Assembly: GCF_016704835.1 (NCBI RefSeq)
Contig: NZ_JADIZJ010000021.1
Coordinates: 372,001 to 436,000 of the forward strand
Direction of reading: 5' to 3'
Length of the DNA stretch: 64,000 nucleotides
Source: Sphingopyxis sp.
Lineage (GTDB): Bacteria; Pseudomonadota; Alphaproteobacteria; Sphingomonadales; Sphingomonadaceae
Shown: positions 49,769-59,117 of the stretch, piece after piece
Position numbering within the stretch: the stretch's first letter is position 1
Layout: each line of letters starts with the position of its first letter
The notes under the pieces: model-generated
Databases searched by the model: none
Told to the model about the DNA's origin: nothing
The model's input: the letters and a program-made list of their open reading frames with translations, nothing else
Translations under genes and position numbers: made by a program

Positions 49769-50240
49769 CTATCCCGTCCCATAAAACCGCGCCAGCCGAT
49801 CCAGCGCCAGCCCAAGCACCAGCTTCCCCACCCCCCCGGCCCCTTCTCCGTCCCACCAATTCCCTCACCCGCACAAATCACCCGCCAGCAAATGTCCGCG
49901 CGTCCCGGACCACCGCATCCAGCGCCGCGTGAAAGCGCCGATGCGCAGCAATCCGCGCCAGTGACGCTTCGGATGCTCGCGCTCCGCCCCGGCTTTTTCT
50001 CGGCGGCGCAGCATCCCATCGCATCGTATCCCGCGCCGACAGTCCGGCACGCTCATAATCGCCGCGCAGCCTTTCACCTGCGCCGAACTGCGCGGCGGTC
50101 AGCAGCCCCCGTGACGCCAGCCAGACGATCGGGCTTTCGCCGACATTGACCGTCGCATGCCGCATCACCTGCGGCCCGGTCGTGCCGGGGTCGATCCGGT
50201 CGCCGGGGTGAAGTCGGGTTTCGCGGCGAGGCTTGGTCAT
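49769..50240 (-). pseudogene. DUF6456 family protein, two frame breaks
   Basis: From the ATG at 50240 (AGGAG upstream) the frame encodes ATVNVGESPIVWLASRGLLT, AAQFGAGERLRGDYERAGLS and ALDAV, then leaves the family near 49908-49913, where one G appears missing. The family continues in a second frame (GPGRADICWRVICAGEGIGG) and, after a C7 tract at 49831-49837, in a third frame (GKLVLGLALDRLARFYGTG, TAG at 49771-49769). Two small indels at G/C runs would give an intact protein of about 157 residues. Decay or base-calling error cannot be separated here. Divergent from the XRE regulator. Confidence 0.7.
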
Positions 50241-50327
50241 GCGCCACTCCTTTGCTGCACGCCGGTCTTGACACTGGAATATTTTATAGGAAGGAAGAAA
50301 CCGATTTGGTTATTTGAGGGTTTTGCG

Positions 50328-50888
50328 ATGATCAACAGCATCCGCTCGGTGCGCCGCGCCAAGGGACTGACGCTCGAGGAGGTTGGCGCGCGCTGCGATC
50401 CGCCGACCACCGCGCAAACGATCGGCCGCCTCGAAACCGGCACGCGCAATCTGTCGCTCGGCTGGATGAACCGCATCGCCGCGGCGCTCGGGGTCGATGC
50501 CGCCGAGCTGGTGCAGTTACCGCAGGATACCCAGCTCACCATCACCGCGCACCTCGGCGCCGATGGTGCGCAGGCGCCGTCGCGGGTCGAACAAGCGCTC
50601 ACCGCGCGCCCGGCGGAAGACATGATTGCCGTCCGCGTCACCTCGTCGATCGGCGATTACCGCGCCGGGGACGAAATCTGGTGCCGCCACATCGAAGGCG
50701 ACTGGACCAGCGCACTCAACCGCGACCTGCTCGTCCCTCGCCCCGCGGGGCGCTTCTTCTTTGCGCGCCTGCTCAACGTCGATAGCGAGAAACTGCACCT
50801 CCTGCCGCTCGGTGCTGGCGCCCGGCAACAGGTGGTCAGCAACCCGCCCTGGGCCGCGGTCGCAGTGCGGCTGATCCGCACGCTGTAG
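50328..50888 (+). CDS. XRE family transcriptional regulator
   Basis: 186 residues from the ATG at 50328 with GAGGG upstream. An N-terminal HTH-XRE (INSIRSVRRAKGLTLEEVGA; TIGRLETGTRNLSLGWMNRI) is followed by a C-terminal beta-rich domain (AVRVTSSIGDYRAGDEIWCR, RFFFARLLNV) resembling a small sensor fold. It is divergent from the DUF6456 gene. Target genes unknown. Confidence 0.85.
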   Translation: MINSIRSVRRAKGLTLEEVGARCDPPTTAQTIGRLETGTRNLSLGWMNRIAAALGVDAAELVQLPQDTQLTITAHLGADGAQAPSRVEQALTARPAEDMIAVRVTSSIGDYRAGDEIWCRHIEGDWTSALNRDLLVPRPAGRFFFARLLNVDSEKLHLLPLGAGARQQVVSNPPWAAVAVRLIRTL

Positions 50889-50905
50889 CAATATCCGTTC
50901 GCCCT

Positions 50906-50970
50906 GAGCTTGTCGAAGGGCCGTCCTTTCTTTCACCGACGCCAAGGAAAAACGGTGCTTCGACAAGCTC
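50906..50970. repeat. Palindromic repeat, family B copy 2
   Basis: GAGCTTGTCGAAGGGCCGTC inverted as AACGGTGCTTCGACAAGCTC; nearly the same ends as the copy at 24177-24240, with a different loop. Located between the XRE and glycosyltransferase genes. Confidence 0.85.
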
Positions 50971-50995
50971 AGTACAAGCGGATGAGAAGGCGGGC

Positions 50996-52162
50996 ATGAC
51001 TCCCATCCGCATCCTGTCGATCGCCACGCTCTTCCCCGACGCAGCGCGCCCCAACTTCGGGCTGTTCGTCGAAAAGAGCCTGCGTGCGCTCGCCGCGCAG
51101 CCGGGGATCGAACTCACCGTCGTCGCGCCGGTCGGCGTCCCGCCCTTCCCGCTGTCGCTCCATCACCGTTACCGCGCCCTTCGCGCCCTGCCGCCGACCG
51201 AATGCTGGCGCGGCCTCACCGTCCACCGCCCGCGCTTCGCGCTGATCCCGCGCATCGGCGCCCCCCTCAACCCTGCCATGGTCGCGCGCGCCGTGCTATC
51301 CGCCGTGCCCGGCCAGACCTTCGACGTCGTCGACGCGCAATTCTTCTATCCCGACGCCCCCGCCGCAATGCGCGTTGCGGCGGCGCTCGGCCTCCCCTTC
51401 TCGGCCAAAGCGCGCGGCGCCGACATCAGCCATTTCGGCCATGATCCCGCGACCGCACCGCAACTGATCGAGGCGGCAGGCAAGGCGGCCGGCCTGCTCG
51501 CCGTATCGGACGCGATGCGCCGCGACATGGCCGCGATCGGGATCGATCCTGCAAAGGTCACCACCCACTACACTGGGATCGACACCGCCCGTTTTCACCC
51601 CGGCGACCGCGCCGCCGCCCGCGCTGCGCTCGGCATCGACGACGCGCCGATGATCCTCACCGTCGGGGCGCTCATCCCGCGCAAGGGCCAGTCGCTCGTA
51701 ATCGAAGCGCTACCCGCGCTGCCCTGCGTCCATTATTGGCTCGCCGGTGCAGGCGAAGCCGAGGGCCGCTACCGCGCGCTGGCGCAGCGGCTCGGCGTCG
51801 AAGCGCGTGTCCATGTCATGGGTCCAGTCGCCAACGCCGACCTGCCGCAGCTTTATCGCGCCGCCGACGCGGTGGTGATGCCGTCGGTCAGCGAGGGCCT
51901 CGCCAATGCCTGGGTCGAGGCGCTCGCCTGCGGCACCCCGATCGTCATCAGCGATGCGGGCGGCGCCGCCGAACTGGTGACGTCGCCCGTCGCGGGTCGC
52001 ATTGTCGAGCGCACGCCCGAAGCCATTGCCGCTGCGGTGCAAGCGATTCTCGCAAACCCGCCCGCAGCGTCAGGCGTCGCCGCCAGCCTCGGCGGCCGCT
52101 TCGACTGGGACCGCAACGGCCGCGAACTGGCCGCGCATCTGCGCCGCTGCGCCGGTCGTTAA
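50996..52162 (+). CDS. GT4 family glycosyltransferase
   Basis: 388 residues with a GT-B fold. N-domain: RILSIATLFPDAARPNFGLF, VEKSLRALA, VAPVGVPPFP. C-domain: MILTVGALIPRKGQSLVIEA, HVMGPVANADLPQLYRAADA, VVMPSVSEGLANAWVEALAC (the E-x7-E motif) and GTPIVISDAGGAAELV. Uses a nucleotide sugar to build a cell-surface glycan or glycolipid; the acceptor is unknown. Stop overlaps the convergent secF stop (TTAA, 52159-52162). Confidence 0.88.
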   Translation: MTPIRILSIATLFPDAARPNFGLFVEKSLRALAAQPGIELTVVAPVGVPPFPLSLHHRYRALRALPPTECWRGLTVHRPRFALIPRIGAPLNPAMVARAVLSAVPGQTFDVVDAQFFYPDAPAAMRVAAALGLPFSAKARGADISHFGHDPATAPQLIEAAGKAAGLLAVSDAMRRDMAAIGIDPAKVTTHYTGIDTARFHPGDRAAARAALGIDDAPMILTVGALIPRKGQSLVIEALPALPCVHYWLAGAGEAEGRYRALAQRLGVEARVHVMGPVANADLPQLYRAADAVVMPSVSEGLANAWVEALACGTPIVISDAGGAAELVTSPVAGRIVERTPEAIAAAVQAILANPPAASGVAASLGGRFDWDRNGRELAAHLRRCAGR

Positions 52163-53139
52163 ACGACCGCGCCGTCGTCCTTGCGCTCGACCCGCTCGCC
52201 GCCGTCCATGCCCGCGCTTGTGCGCGGCACGAAACTGTCGGGGCCGACCTTCAGCCACACCAGCACCGGGGTCGACATCAGCACCGACGAATAGCCGCCG
52301 ATAAACACGCCGAACAACATCGCGGCGGTAAAGCCGAAAATCACGTCGGGGCCGAAAATCAACAGCACGCCGAGCGCGAGCACCATGGCCAAAGTGGTCA
52401 TGACTGTGCGCGACAGCGTTTCGTTGATACTGAGATTGAGCAGCGGGACGATCTCCATCTTGCGATATTTCTTAAGATTTTCGCGAATTCGGTCGTAAAC
52501 GACGATCGTATCGTTGAGCGAATAGCCGACGATCGTCAGCAACGCCGCGACGCTGTTCAGGTCGAACTGCATCTGCGTGACCGCGAACAGCCCGAACGTC
52601 AGCGACACCTCATGGAACAGGCGACCCAGCGCCCCGACCCCGAACTGCCATTCAAAGCGGATCCAGATATAGATCGAAATGCCGATGATCGCGAGGCCCA
52701 GGCTGATCGCGCCGGTGCGGATCAATTCACCCGACACCTTGCCCGACACGGTTTCGACTGCCCCCGCCTTGGCGGTGGGAAAGGCCTTAGCGACGCCCGC
52801 AACAAGCTGCGCGCCCGCCCGGTCGGCGGCCGTCTTGTCGCCTTCGGGCAGCGCGGTTCGGATCGATATCGCCTTGCCCGATCCGAATTGCTGAATCGTC
52901 GGCTCGCCTAGCCCGATCTGGCTGACCTTCTCGCGGATTTCGTCGATCGGCGGCATTTCCTGCGTGAATTCGACCCGTACCGACTGGCCGCCGACAAAGT
53001 CGACGCCGAGATTGAGGCCTTTGACCGCGACGAGCGCGATCGACACGACCACCAGGAAGAAGCTCATGAAAGACGCGATCTTCCGCCACTGCAGAAAGTC
53101 GATGTTGGTGTCGTCGGGGACGAGTTTGAGCAAGCGCAT
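52159..53139 (-). CDS. secF: Protein translocase subunit SecF
   Basis: 326 residues, six membrane segments of RND type. The first periplasmic domain follows LNLGVDFVGGQSVRVEFTQE; the signature helix region reads LLTIVGYSLNDTIVVYDRIR; the C-terminal block SVLMSTPVLVWLKVGP completes it. SecDF uses the proton gradient to pull exported proteins through SecYEG. 12 bp after secD. Confidence 0.94.
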   Translation of the reverse strand: MRLLKLVPDDTNIDFLQWRKIASFMSFFLVVVSIALVAVKGLNLGVDFVGGQSVRVEFTQEMPPIDEIREKVSQIGLGEPTIQQFGSGKAISIRTALPEGDKTAADRAGAQLVAGVAKAFPTAKAGAVETVSGKVSGELIRTGAISLGLAIIGISIYIWIRFEWQFGVGALGRLFHEVSLTFGLFAVTQMQFDLNSVAALLTIVGYSLNDTIVVYDRIRENLKKYRKMEIVPLLNLSINETLSRTVMTTLAMVLALGVLLIFGPDVIFGFTAAMLFGVFIGGYSSVLMSTPVLVWLKVGPDSFVPRTSAGMDGGERVERKDDGAVV

Positions 53140-53151
53140 CTCTTCGCTCCC

Positions 53152-54765
53152 TTAAATGTTGATCGACGTCGGACGCGTCGTCCGCAGCCAATGGGCGACG
53201 AACATGCGCGTCACGGTGACGGCGGTGAAAACGCTGGTGACGATGCCGATGGTCAGCACCACCGCAAAGCCCTTGATCGGGCCGGAACCGAACCAGAACA
53301 TCAGCGCCGCGGCGATGACATTGGTGACGTTGGCGTCGAAAATCGCACGGCTCGCTTCGGAATAGCCCAGCTCAACGGCCTGGAAAACCTTTCGACCGCG
53401 CTTCAGCTCTTCGCGTATTCGCTCGTTGATCAGCACGTTGGCATCGACCGCCGCACCGATCGTGAGCACGAAACCGGCGATGCCCGGCAGCGTCAGCGTC
53501 GCGTTGAACGCCGCCATGATGGCGACGATCAGGAACACGTTAAAGAACAGCGCGATATTGGCATAAACGCCAAAGCGGCCATAGACGAGCACCATCAGCG
53601 TCAACACCGACACGGTGGCGATGATCCCCGCGATCACACCCTTGCGGATTGAATCGGCGCCAAGTTCGGGGGTCACGGTGCGTTCCTCGACCACCGCCAT
53701 CTTCACCGGCAACGCGCCCGAGCGCAGCGAGATCGCCAGCGCATTGGCGCTGGCGACCGAAAAGCTGCCGGAAATCTGGGCACTGCCGCCGAGGATCGGT
53801 TCGTTGATCGACGGCGCCGACAGCACTTTGCCGTCGAGCACCATCGCAAACCGCTTGCCGACATTCTGCGCCGTTACCTTGGCAAAAGTGCTCGACCCAC
53901 CCGAATCGAAACTGATCGACACCACCGGTTCGTTCGACTGCGGGTCAAAGCTTTGCTTGGCGTTGATCAGTTGTTCGCCGCTGATCATCACCTGGCGGCG
54001 CAGCACCTCGAACGTCGCGCCGCTGCCCTCGCCTTCCGCGTAAGGCACGATCTCGCTGCCGACCGGGACACGGCCCGCGGCGGCTTCGGCGGGGTCGGCA
54101 TTGGGGTCGACCATGCGGAATTCCAGCCGTGCGGTCTTGCCGATCAATTCTTTCAGCGCCGCCGGATCCTGCAAGCCCGGGACCTGGACGACGACGCGGT
54201 CGTTACCCTCGCGGATGATCGTCGGTTCGCGGGTGCCAAGGTCATTGACGCGCTTGTCGATGATGTCGCGCGCCGAATCCATCGCATCAGCAACCGCTTG
54301 CGTCTGTCCGGCAGTGGTCGGGGTCATCACGATGCGGCTGGTATCGATGATGTCGATATTCCAGTCGCGCTGGCCGGTCATCGCCGCGCCCTGCGTCTGG
54401 CTGAACAGCCGGTCGCGTGCGTCGTCGAGCTGCTTCTGGTCGCGGATCAGAAAGCTGATCTTGCCGCCCGCCGTCGACAGTTCGCCGATCGCAATATCGT
54501 CGTCGGGACCGCGTTCGCCGCGCATCGCCGTGCGGACGGTTTTTTCCATATTGGTCAGCTGCGTCTTGCGCAGATCGTCGATGTCGGCCTCGAGCAGCAA
54601 GTGACTGCCCCCGGCAAGGTCGAGACCCAGATTGACCTTCGCCTGCAGGAACGTCGGCAGACTGTTCAGCGTCTTTTCAGGCAGGAAGCTGGGGATGGAA
54701 AAGATGACGCCCAGCAACAGGATGATGCTGATGCTGATGGTTTTCCAGCGCGGGAAATCGAGCAT
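53152..54765 (-). CDS. secD: Protein translocase subunit SecD
   Basis: 537 residues. Family start VNLGLDLAGGSHLLLEAD, large periplasmic P1 region, then RSGALPVKMAVVEERTVTPE and the transmembrane D4-like motif TIGAAVDANVLINERIREEL with the conserved Asp/Asn. Partner of SecF and YajC; order yajC-secD-secF is conserved. Confidence 0.95.
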   Translation of the reverse strand: MLDFPRWKTISISIILLLGVIFSIPSFLPEKTLNSLPTFLQAKVNLGLDLAGGSHLLLEADIDDLRKTQLTNMEKTVRTAMRGERGPDDDIAIGELSTAGGKISFLIRDQKQLDDARDRLFSQTQGAAMTGQRDWNIDIIDTSRIVMTPTTAGQTQAVADAMDSARDIIDKRVNDLGTREPTIIREGNDRVVVQVPGLQDPAALKELIGKTARLEFRMVDPNADPAEAAAGRVPVGSEIVPYAEGEGSGATFEVLRRQVMISGEQLINAKQSFDPQSNEPVVSISFDSGGSSTFAKVTAQNVGKRFAMVLDGKVLSAPSINEPILGGSAQISGSFSVASANALAISLRSGALPVKMAVVEERTVTPELGADSIRKGVIAGIIATVSVLTLMVLVYGRFGVYANIALFFNVFLIVAIMAAFNATLTLPGIAGFVLTIGAAVDANVLINERIREELKRGRKVFQAVELGYSEASRAIFDANVTNVIAAALMFWFGSGPIKGFAVVLTIGIVTSVFTAVTVTRMFVAHWLRTTRPTSINI

Positions 54766-54819
54766 GGTCTAAAGGTCCGATAGCAGGCGCGGGGCGGCAG
54801 CGACGCCGACCCCGACGCG

Positions 54820-55149
54820 TCAGTCGTTGGCGGGCTTGCCGCCGGGCTGCATCACGTCCGCCAGGGTCGCCTTGACGACCTTGATCTTGACGCCCTGCGC
54901 GATTTCGACATCAACGAAATCATCATCGACGCGCGTGACCTTGCCGACGATGCCGCCGCCGGTAACCACCTGATCGCGCGGCTTTACCGCGGCGATCTTG
55001 TTGCGCTGCTCCTTGGCGCGCATCTGCTGCGGACGGATCAGAAAGAACCAGAACACGACAAAGATCAGCAGGTACGGCACCAGCATCAGGAAGCCGGCAG
55101 CCCCGCCGCCCGATCCGGCCGCCTGGGTCAGAAGCAATTGCGTCGACAT
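54820..55149 (-). CDS. yajC: Preprotein translocase subunit YajC
   Basis: 109 residues: one N-terminal membrane helix (GFLMLVPYLLIFVVFWFFLI) followed by RPQQMRAKEQRNKIAAVKPR and DQVVTGGGIVGKVTRVDDDF, the canonical YajC pattern. First gene of the yajC-secDF operon. Confidence 0.93.
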   Translation of the reverse strand: MSTQLLLTQAAGSGGGAAGFLMLVPYLLIFVVFWFFLIRPQQMRAKEQRNKIAAVKPRDQVVTGGGIVGKVTRVDDDFVDVEIAQGVKIKVVKATLADVMQPGGKPAND

Positions 55150-55420
55150 GGATGAAAAACTTTCCGTTTGAAAACGCAGCCCGTTCCTTGACGCAACCGG
55201 CGCGCATGAATGGCGCGGCGCCTATCATGCAGGCGCGCCGCGCGCAACCGGTGGCTACGCCGCGCCCCTCCCCGAGCGACCGGGCTCGAAATGGGGAGGA
55301 TGGCCTGAAGGTCAAGGGCGCCGCGACGGTTCCACCCTCCCGCCGCCGCACGTCGCTCAGGAGAGCCTTGCATCCCCCGCCAAGCCGCGCTAGGGGCCTC
55401 GCCTGCCCAACAGGGCCGGT
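55150..55420. other. Intergenic region upstream of yajC and tRNA-Pro
   Basis: 271 bp holding the yajC promoter on the minus strand and the tRNA-Pro promoter on the plus strand. No supportable gene; the open frames here are Arg/Pro-rich artefacts. Confidence 0.45.
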
Positions 55421-55497
55421 CGGGACGTAGCGCAGCCTGGTAGCGCATCACACTGGGGGTGTGGGGGTCGGAGGTTCGAATCCTCTCGTCCCGACCA
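55421..55497 (+). tRNA. tRNA-Pro (GGG)
   Basis: 77 nt with encoded CCA. Acceptor CGGGACG pairs with CGTCCCG, the D-arm is GCGCAGCCTGGTAGCGC, the anticodon arm TCACA-CTGGGGG-TGTGG carries GGG, and the T-arm is GGAGGTTCGAATCCTCT. It is directly followed by a structured element and then the sugar-utilisation locus. Confidence 0.95.
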
Positions 55498-55505
55498 ATT
55501 TTCAA

Positions 55506-55557
55506 ACATATACGACGGATTAATCGGGCAGCGAAAGCTGTCCGTCGCCGTATATGT
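55506..55557. other. Nested hairpin element downstream of tRNA-Pro
   Basis: Outer arms ACATATACG (55506-55514) and CGTATATGT (55549-55557) are perfectly inverted. Inside, CGGGCAGC (55525-55532) and GCTGTCCG (55537-55544) form an 8-bp stem with one G-U pair and a GAAA tetraloop. There is no T-run, so it is not a standard terminator. It could be a processing or tRNA 3'-end structure, or a DNA palindrome. Confidence 0.55.
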
Positions 55558-55592
55558 CCGTCCTTCCGGACACTGAGCTGCGGCAAAGCACC

Positions 55593-55610
55593 AATGTAAC
55601 CGGTTGCATT
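55593..55610. promoter_or_regulatory. LacI-type operator upstream of the sugar transporter
   Basis: AATGTAACCGGTTGCATT is an 18-bp palindrome with one mismatched pair and a central CG, the form bound by LacI/GalR regulators. Its core matches the operator before the locus's lacI gene. It sits about 65 bp upstream of the transporter ATG. Confidence 0.75.
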
Positions 55611-55674
55611 GCAATCCGCCTGTCGCTAGACCTTTCGCATAACGATAATGGAATAGCGGGAAGGGACGAGCTCC

Positions 55675-57045
55675 ATGGAACACGCCGATCAGGCACCCGC
55701 CAGCGCGGGCGGACGATCGACCGCGGTGGCGGCGTTTGCGGCCGTCACGGTCCTCTTCTTTGCCTGGGGTTTCATCACTTCGCTGATCGACCCGCTCGTC
55801 GCGGCGGTGAAGGGGATATTCACGCTGAGCGATACGATGGCGCAGCTCCCAGCCTTCGCCTTCTTCGCGGCTTATGGACTGATGTCCTTTCCCGCAGCGA
55901 AACTGATCGCGCGCTTCAATTCGGTGCCATCCATCCTTGCTGCGTTGGCAACGATGGTCGCCGGCTGCCTCGTTATGTTGCTGGCGGCCAATCTGGCGAT
56001 CTATCTTCTTGTGCTGGTCGGCCTGTTCATCCTCGCTAGCGGGATCACCATTCTCCAGGTGGCGGCGAACCCACTCGCGGCTGGGCTCGGCAATCCGAAA
56101 TGGAGCCACTTCCGACTGACCTTCAGCCAGACGTTCAACAGCTTCGGGACCTTCCTCGGCCCACTGATCGGTGCGCATCTTTTCCTCGAAGGCGTCGAGG
56201 TCAAGGACGGTGCCGCGCTGGACGAAACGGTCCGCGCGCAGGCACTTGCCGGCATCGATTCGGCCTACTTCTGGCTCTGCGGCCTGATCGCGGCACTGTT
56301 CCTCTTTTTCTGGTTCAGCCGCCGCGTCGTCGATGCGGCCATACCGTCGGCACCAGTGGGGCCACCTGCGCGCATGGACGAACTGTTCCGCGAGGCACTT
56401 GCGTCGCGCTGGGCGCGGATCGGCGCGCTGGCGATCTTCCTTTATGTCGGCGCCGAAGTCGCGATCGGCACGCAGATGGCGCTGTTCCTTAACAGCGATG
56501 CGATCTGGGGCCAGTCCGACGCCGCATTCGGCGTCCCCCTGCTCGGCTTTGCGATGGGCAGCGACGGCGTGTTCGGCGTTTCACTGCAGGAAGCGGGCAA
56601 GGCGGTAGCTTTTTATTGGGGTGGCGCGATGGTCGGCCGAGCGATCGGATCGGTCCTGCTCGCGCTCGCGCCGGCAGCGCGATTGCTCGCCCTGTTCACG
56701 GCCATCGCCTGCCTGATGTGCCTCTACGTGGTGTTCGTCGGCGGCGTGAATTCTGGCTTCGTCGCCCTGTCGATCGGCCTCGTCAACTCGATCATGTTCC
56801 CGGTCATCTTCACGCTGACCCTTGAGCGATCGGAGGCGCGGGCCGAGGCAACATCGGGGCTGCTTTGCACGGCGATTGTCGGCGGCGCGATCGTCCCCGT
56901 TATCGTCGGCGCGCTGTCTGGCGCGATGGGTTATGCCGCCGCGCTGATCCTGCCCGCGCTATGCTACGCCCTTCTTTGCATCTTTGCCGTCGCGGCCGGG
57001 CGAGCGCCGGTGAAGGAGGCGGCGGCCGTCGTGTCCATCCACTGA
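55675..57045 (+). CDS. Sugar MFS transporter, FucP/glucose-galactose type
   Basis: 456 residues, twelve membrane segments. FFAWGFITSLIDPLVAAVKG is the FHS-family first helix; ILQVAANPLAAGLGNPKWSH, LTFSQTFNSFGTFLGPLIGA and LVNSIMFPVIFTLTLERSEA are family motifs. A proton-sugar symporter, likely importing glucose released by the neighbouring GH97 enzyme. Its stop overlaps the GH97 start (TGATG), so the two are coupled, and a LacI operator precedes it. Confidence 0.9.
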   Translation: MEHADQAPASAGGRSTAVAAFAAVTVLFFAWGFITSLIDPLVAAVKGIFTLSDTMAQLPAFAFFAAYGLMSFPAAKLIARFNSVPSILAALATMVAGCLVMLLAANLAIYLLVLVGLFILASGITILQVAANPLAAGLGNPKWSHFRLTFSQTFNSFGTFLGPLIGAHLFLEGVEVKDGAALDETVRAQALAGIDSAYFWLCGLIAALFLFFWFSRRVVDAAIPSAPVGPPARMDELFREALASRWARIGALAIFLYVGAEVAIGTQMALFLNSDAIWGQSDAAFGVPLLGFAMGSDGVFGVSLQEAGKAVAFYWGGAMVGRAIGSVLLALAPAARLLALFTAIACLMCLYVVFVGGVNSGFVALSIGLVNSIMFPVIFTLTLERSEARAEATSGLLCTAIVGGAIVPVIVGALSGAMGYAAALILPALCYALLCIFAVAAGRAPVKEAAAVVSIH

Positions 57046-59093
57046 TGCACATCTGCAACCTCGCCCGCTTCGGTTTGACGCTTACCGCGCTCCTCTCCGC
57101 TTCGACGGCGGCAGCACGCGACGATATGACCCACGAGGTCTGCTCGCCCGACACGCGCACCTGCTTTTTGCTGACGACGGTGGGCGAGATCCCGACGTAT
57201 CGCGTGACGCGCGACGGCAAGCCGGTCATCGCGCCATCCCGGCTGGGCTTCATGCTGCGCGGCGACGGCAAGTTCGAGCATGCGACGGCGCTGGGCCAGG
57301 CGAGTTTTTCCGAAGCGGACGAACGCTGGGAACAACCGTGGGGCGAGAATCGATGGGTCCGCGACCACTATCGCGAGATGAAGGTGCCGATCGTCGAGTT
57401 GATCGGCGGCAAACGCCGAATCGAACTGATCGCGCGGGTTTTCGACCATGGCGTCGGCTTTCGCTTTGCCTTTCCCGACCAGCCGCAACTGCACGATGTG
57501 CAGATCGATGAGGAACTCACCGAGTTCAACATCGCGGGCACGGCCGAGGCATGGTGGATTCCGGCGGGAGAATGGAACCGCTACGAATATCTCTATAGCC
57601 GCACCCCCGCGAACCAGGTCGGCACCGCCCATTCGCCGATCAGCTTTCGCCGCGACGATGGTCTGCACATCGCGATTCACGAAGCGGCGCTGGTCAATTA
57701 TGCCAGCTTCTGGTTGCAGCGGATCGACGGTCAGCGTTTTCGCACCCGCCTCTCCCCGTCTTCCCAGCCATCAAAGGTGCGCCGCGCCGCGCCGTTCGAA
57801 ACGCCATGGCGGACGATCCTGATCGCCGAAGACGCGCCAGGTCTCTATGCCGCGTCCGACATGATCCTCAGCCTTAACGAGCCCAACAAGCTGGGCGACG
57901 TAAGCTGGGTGAAGCCGCTCAAATATATCGGCATCTGGTGGGCGATGCACCTTGATCAGGCGAGCTGGCACAGCGGACCGAAGCATGGCGCGACGACCGA
58001 AAACACCCTTAAATATATCGACTTCGCCGCAAAGCACGGCTTCGACGCGGTGCTGGTCGAGGGATGGAATGACGGCTGGGACGGCAACTGGATCGGCGAC
58101 CACGGCCGCAATTTCGACTTTGCCACGGCTTATCCGGATTTCGACATGGACAGGATCGCCGCCCATGCGCGCAAAATGGGAGTCGCGATCATGGGTCATC
58201 ACGAAACCGCTGGCAATTCGGGGCGCTACGCCGCGCAGATGGACGCCGCCTTCGACTATTATGCGCGGCACGGCATTCCCGCGGTCAAGACGGGTTATGT
58301 CGCCGACGCGGGCGGCGTGCTGCACCGGGACAAGGATGGCAACGACATCTGGGACTGGCACGACGGCCAGTATCAGGTCCGGCACCATCAAGCGGTCGTC
58401 GAGGCCGCAGCGAAGCGCCGCATTTCGATCAACGCGCACGAGCCGGTCAAGGATACCGGATTACGGCGGACCTGGCCCAACATGGTCAGCCGCGAAGGTG
58501 CGCGCGGGATGGAATATCAGGCGTGGGGCGACCCGCCCAACCCGCCCGAGCATGAAGCGAATCTGGCTTTTACGCGGATGCTGTCGGGTCCGATGGATTA
58601 TACGCCGGGGATTGTCAGCCTGGTCGGCAAGGGCGGCCGACGGATACCCTCGACGCTTGCGAAGCAGCTTGCGAACTATGTCGTGATCTACAGTCCTGTC
58701 CAGATGGCCGCCGACCTGCCCGAACATTATGAAGCTCGACCCGCGGCGTTCGATTTCATCAAGCGCGTCCCCGCCGACTGGGAGGTGACACGCGTGCTGG
58801 GCGGTGCGATCGGCGATTATGCCGTCTTCGCGCGACAGCGCCGCGGGGGCGACGACTGGTATGTCGGCGGCGTCACCGACAAGGCGGCGCGCGACTTCAC
58901 AGTCGATTTCGCTTTCCTGCCCGCCGGCAAGCGCTATTCGGCGACGATCTGGCGCGACGGCGCCGGTGGCGGCATCGACGGCGACCCGTTCGCCATGGCG
59001 ATCGAGACTAAGACTGTGACCGCGGCGACGACATGGCCGGTCCGCATGGCGGCGGGCGGCGGGTTCGCCATCGCGCTGACCCCGGCGCGCTGA
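57045..59093 (+). CDS. Glycoside hydrolase family 97 enzyme
   Basis: 682 residues from the ATG at 57045 that overlaps the transporter stop. Signal peptide MHICNLARFGLTLTALLSAS, cleavage near TAAARDD, so periplasmic. The N-terminal beta-sandwich is followed by a TIM barrel with KYIGIWWAMHLDQASWHSGP, FDAVLVEGWNDGWDGNW, GIPAVKTGYVADAGG, ISINAHEPVKDTGLRRTWPN and VSREGARGMEYQAW, the family's catalytic blocks (acidic residues in HEP and MEY). The invariant Glu in the last two blocks points to the inverting alpha-glucosidase type (SusB-like) rather than the retaining alpha-galactosidase type; this is an inference. Confidence 0.88.
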   Translation: MHICNLARFGLTLTALLSASTAAARDDMTHEVCSPDTRTCFLLTTVGEIPTYRVTRDGKPVIAPSRLGFMLRGDGKFEHATALGQASFSEADERWEQPWGENRWVRDHYREMKVPIVELIGGKRRIELIARVFDHGVGFRFAFPDQPQLHDVQIDEELTEFNIAGTAEAWWIPAGEWNRYEYLYSRTPANQVGTAHSPISFRRDDGLHIAIHEAALVNYASFWLQRIDGQRFRTRLSPSSQPSKVRRAAPFETPWRTILIAEDAPGLYAASDMILSLNEPNKLGDVSWVKPLKYIGIWWAMHLDQASWHSGPKHGATTENTLKYIDFAAKHGFDAVLVEGWNDGWDGNWIGDHGRNFDFATAYPDFDMDRIAAHARKMGVAIMGHHETAGNSGRYAAQMDAAFDYYARHGIPAVKTGYVADAGGVLHRDKDGNDIWDWHDGQYQVRHHQAVVEAAAKRRISINAHEPVKDTGLRRTWPNMVSREGARGMEYQAWGDPPNPPEHEANLAFTRMLSGPMDYTPGIVSLVGKGGRRIPSTLAKQLANYVVIYSPVQMAADLPEHYEARPAAFDFIKRVPADWEVTRVLGGAIGDYAVFARQRRGGDDWYVGGVTDKAARDFTVDFAFLPAGKRYSATIWRDGAGGGIDGDPFAMAIETKTVTAATTWPVRMAAGGGFAIALTPAR

Positions 59094-59117
59094 ACCTCGC
59101 GAACACAGGGAGAGCAT

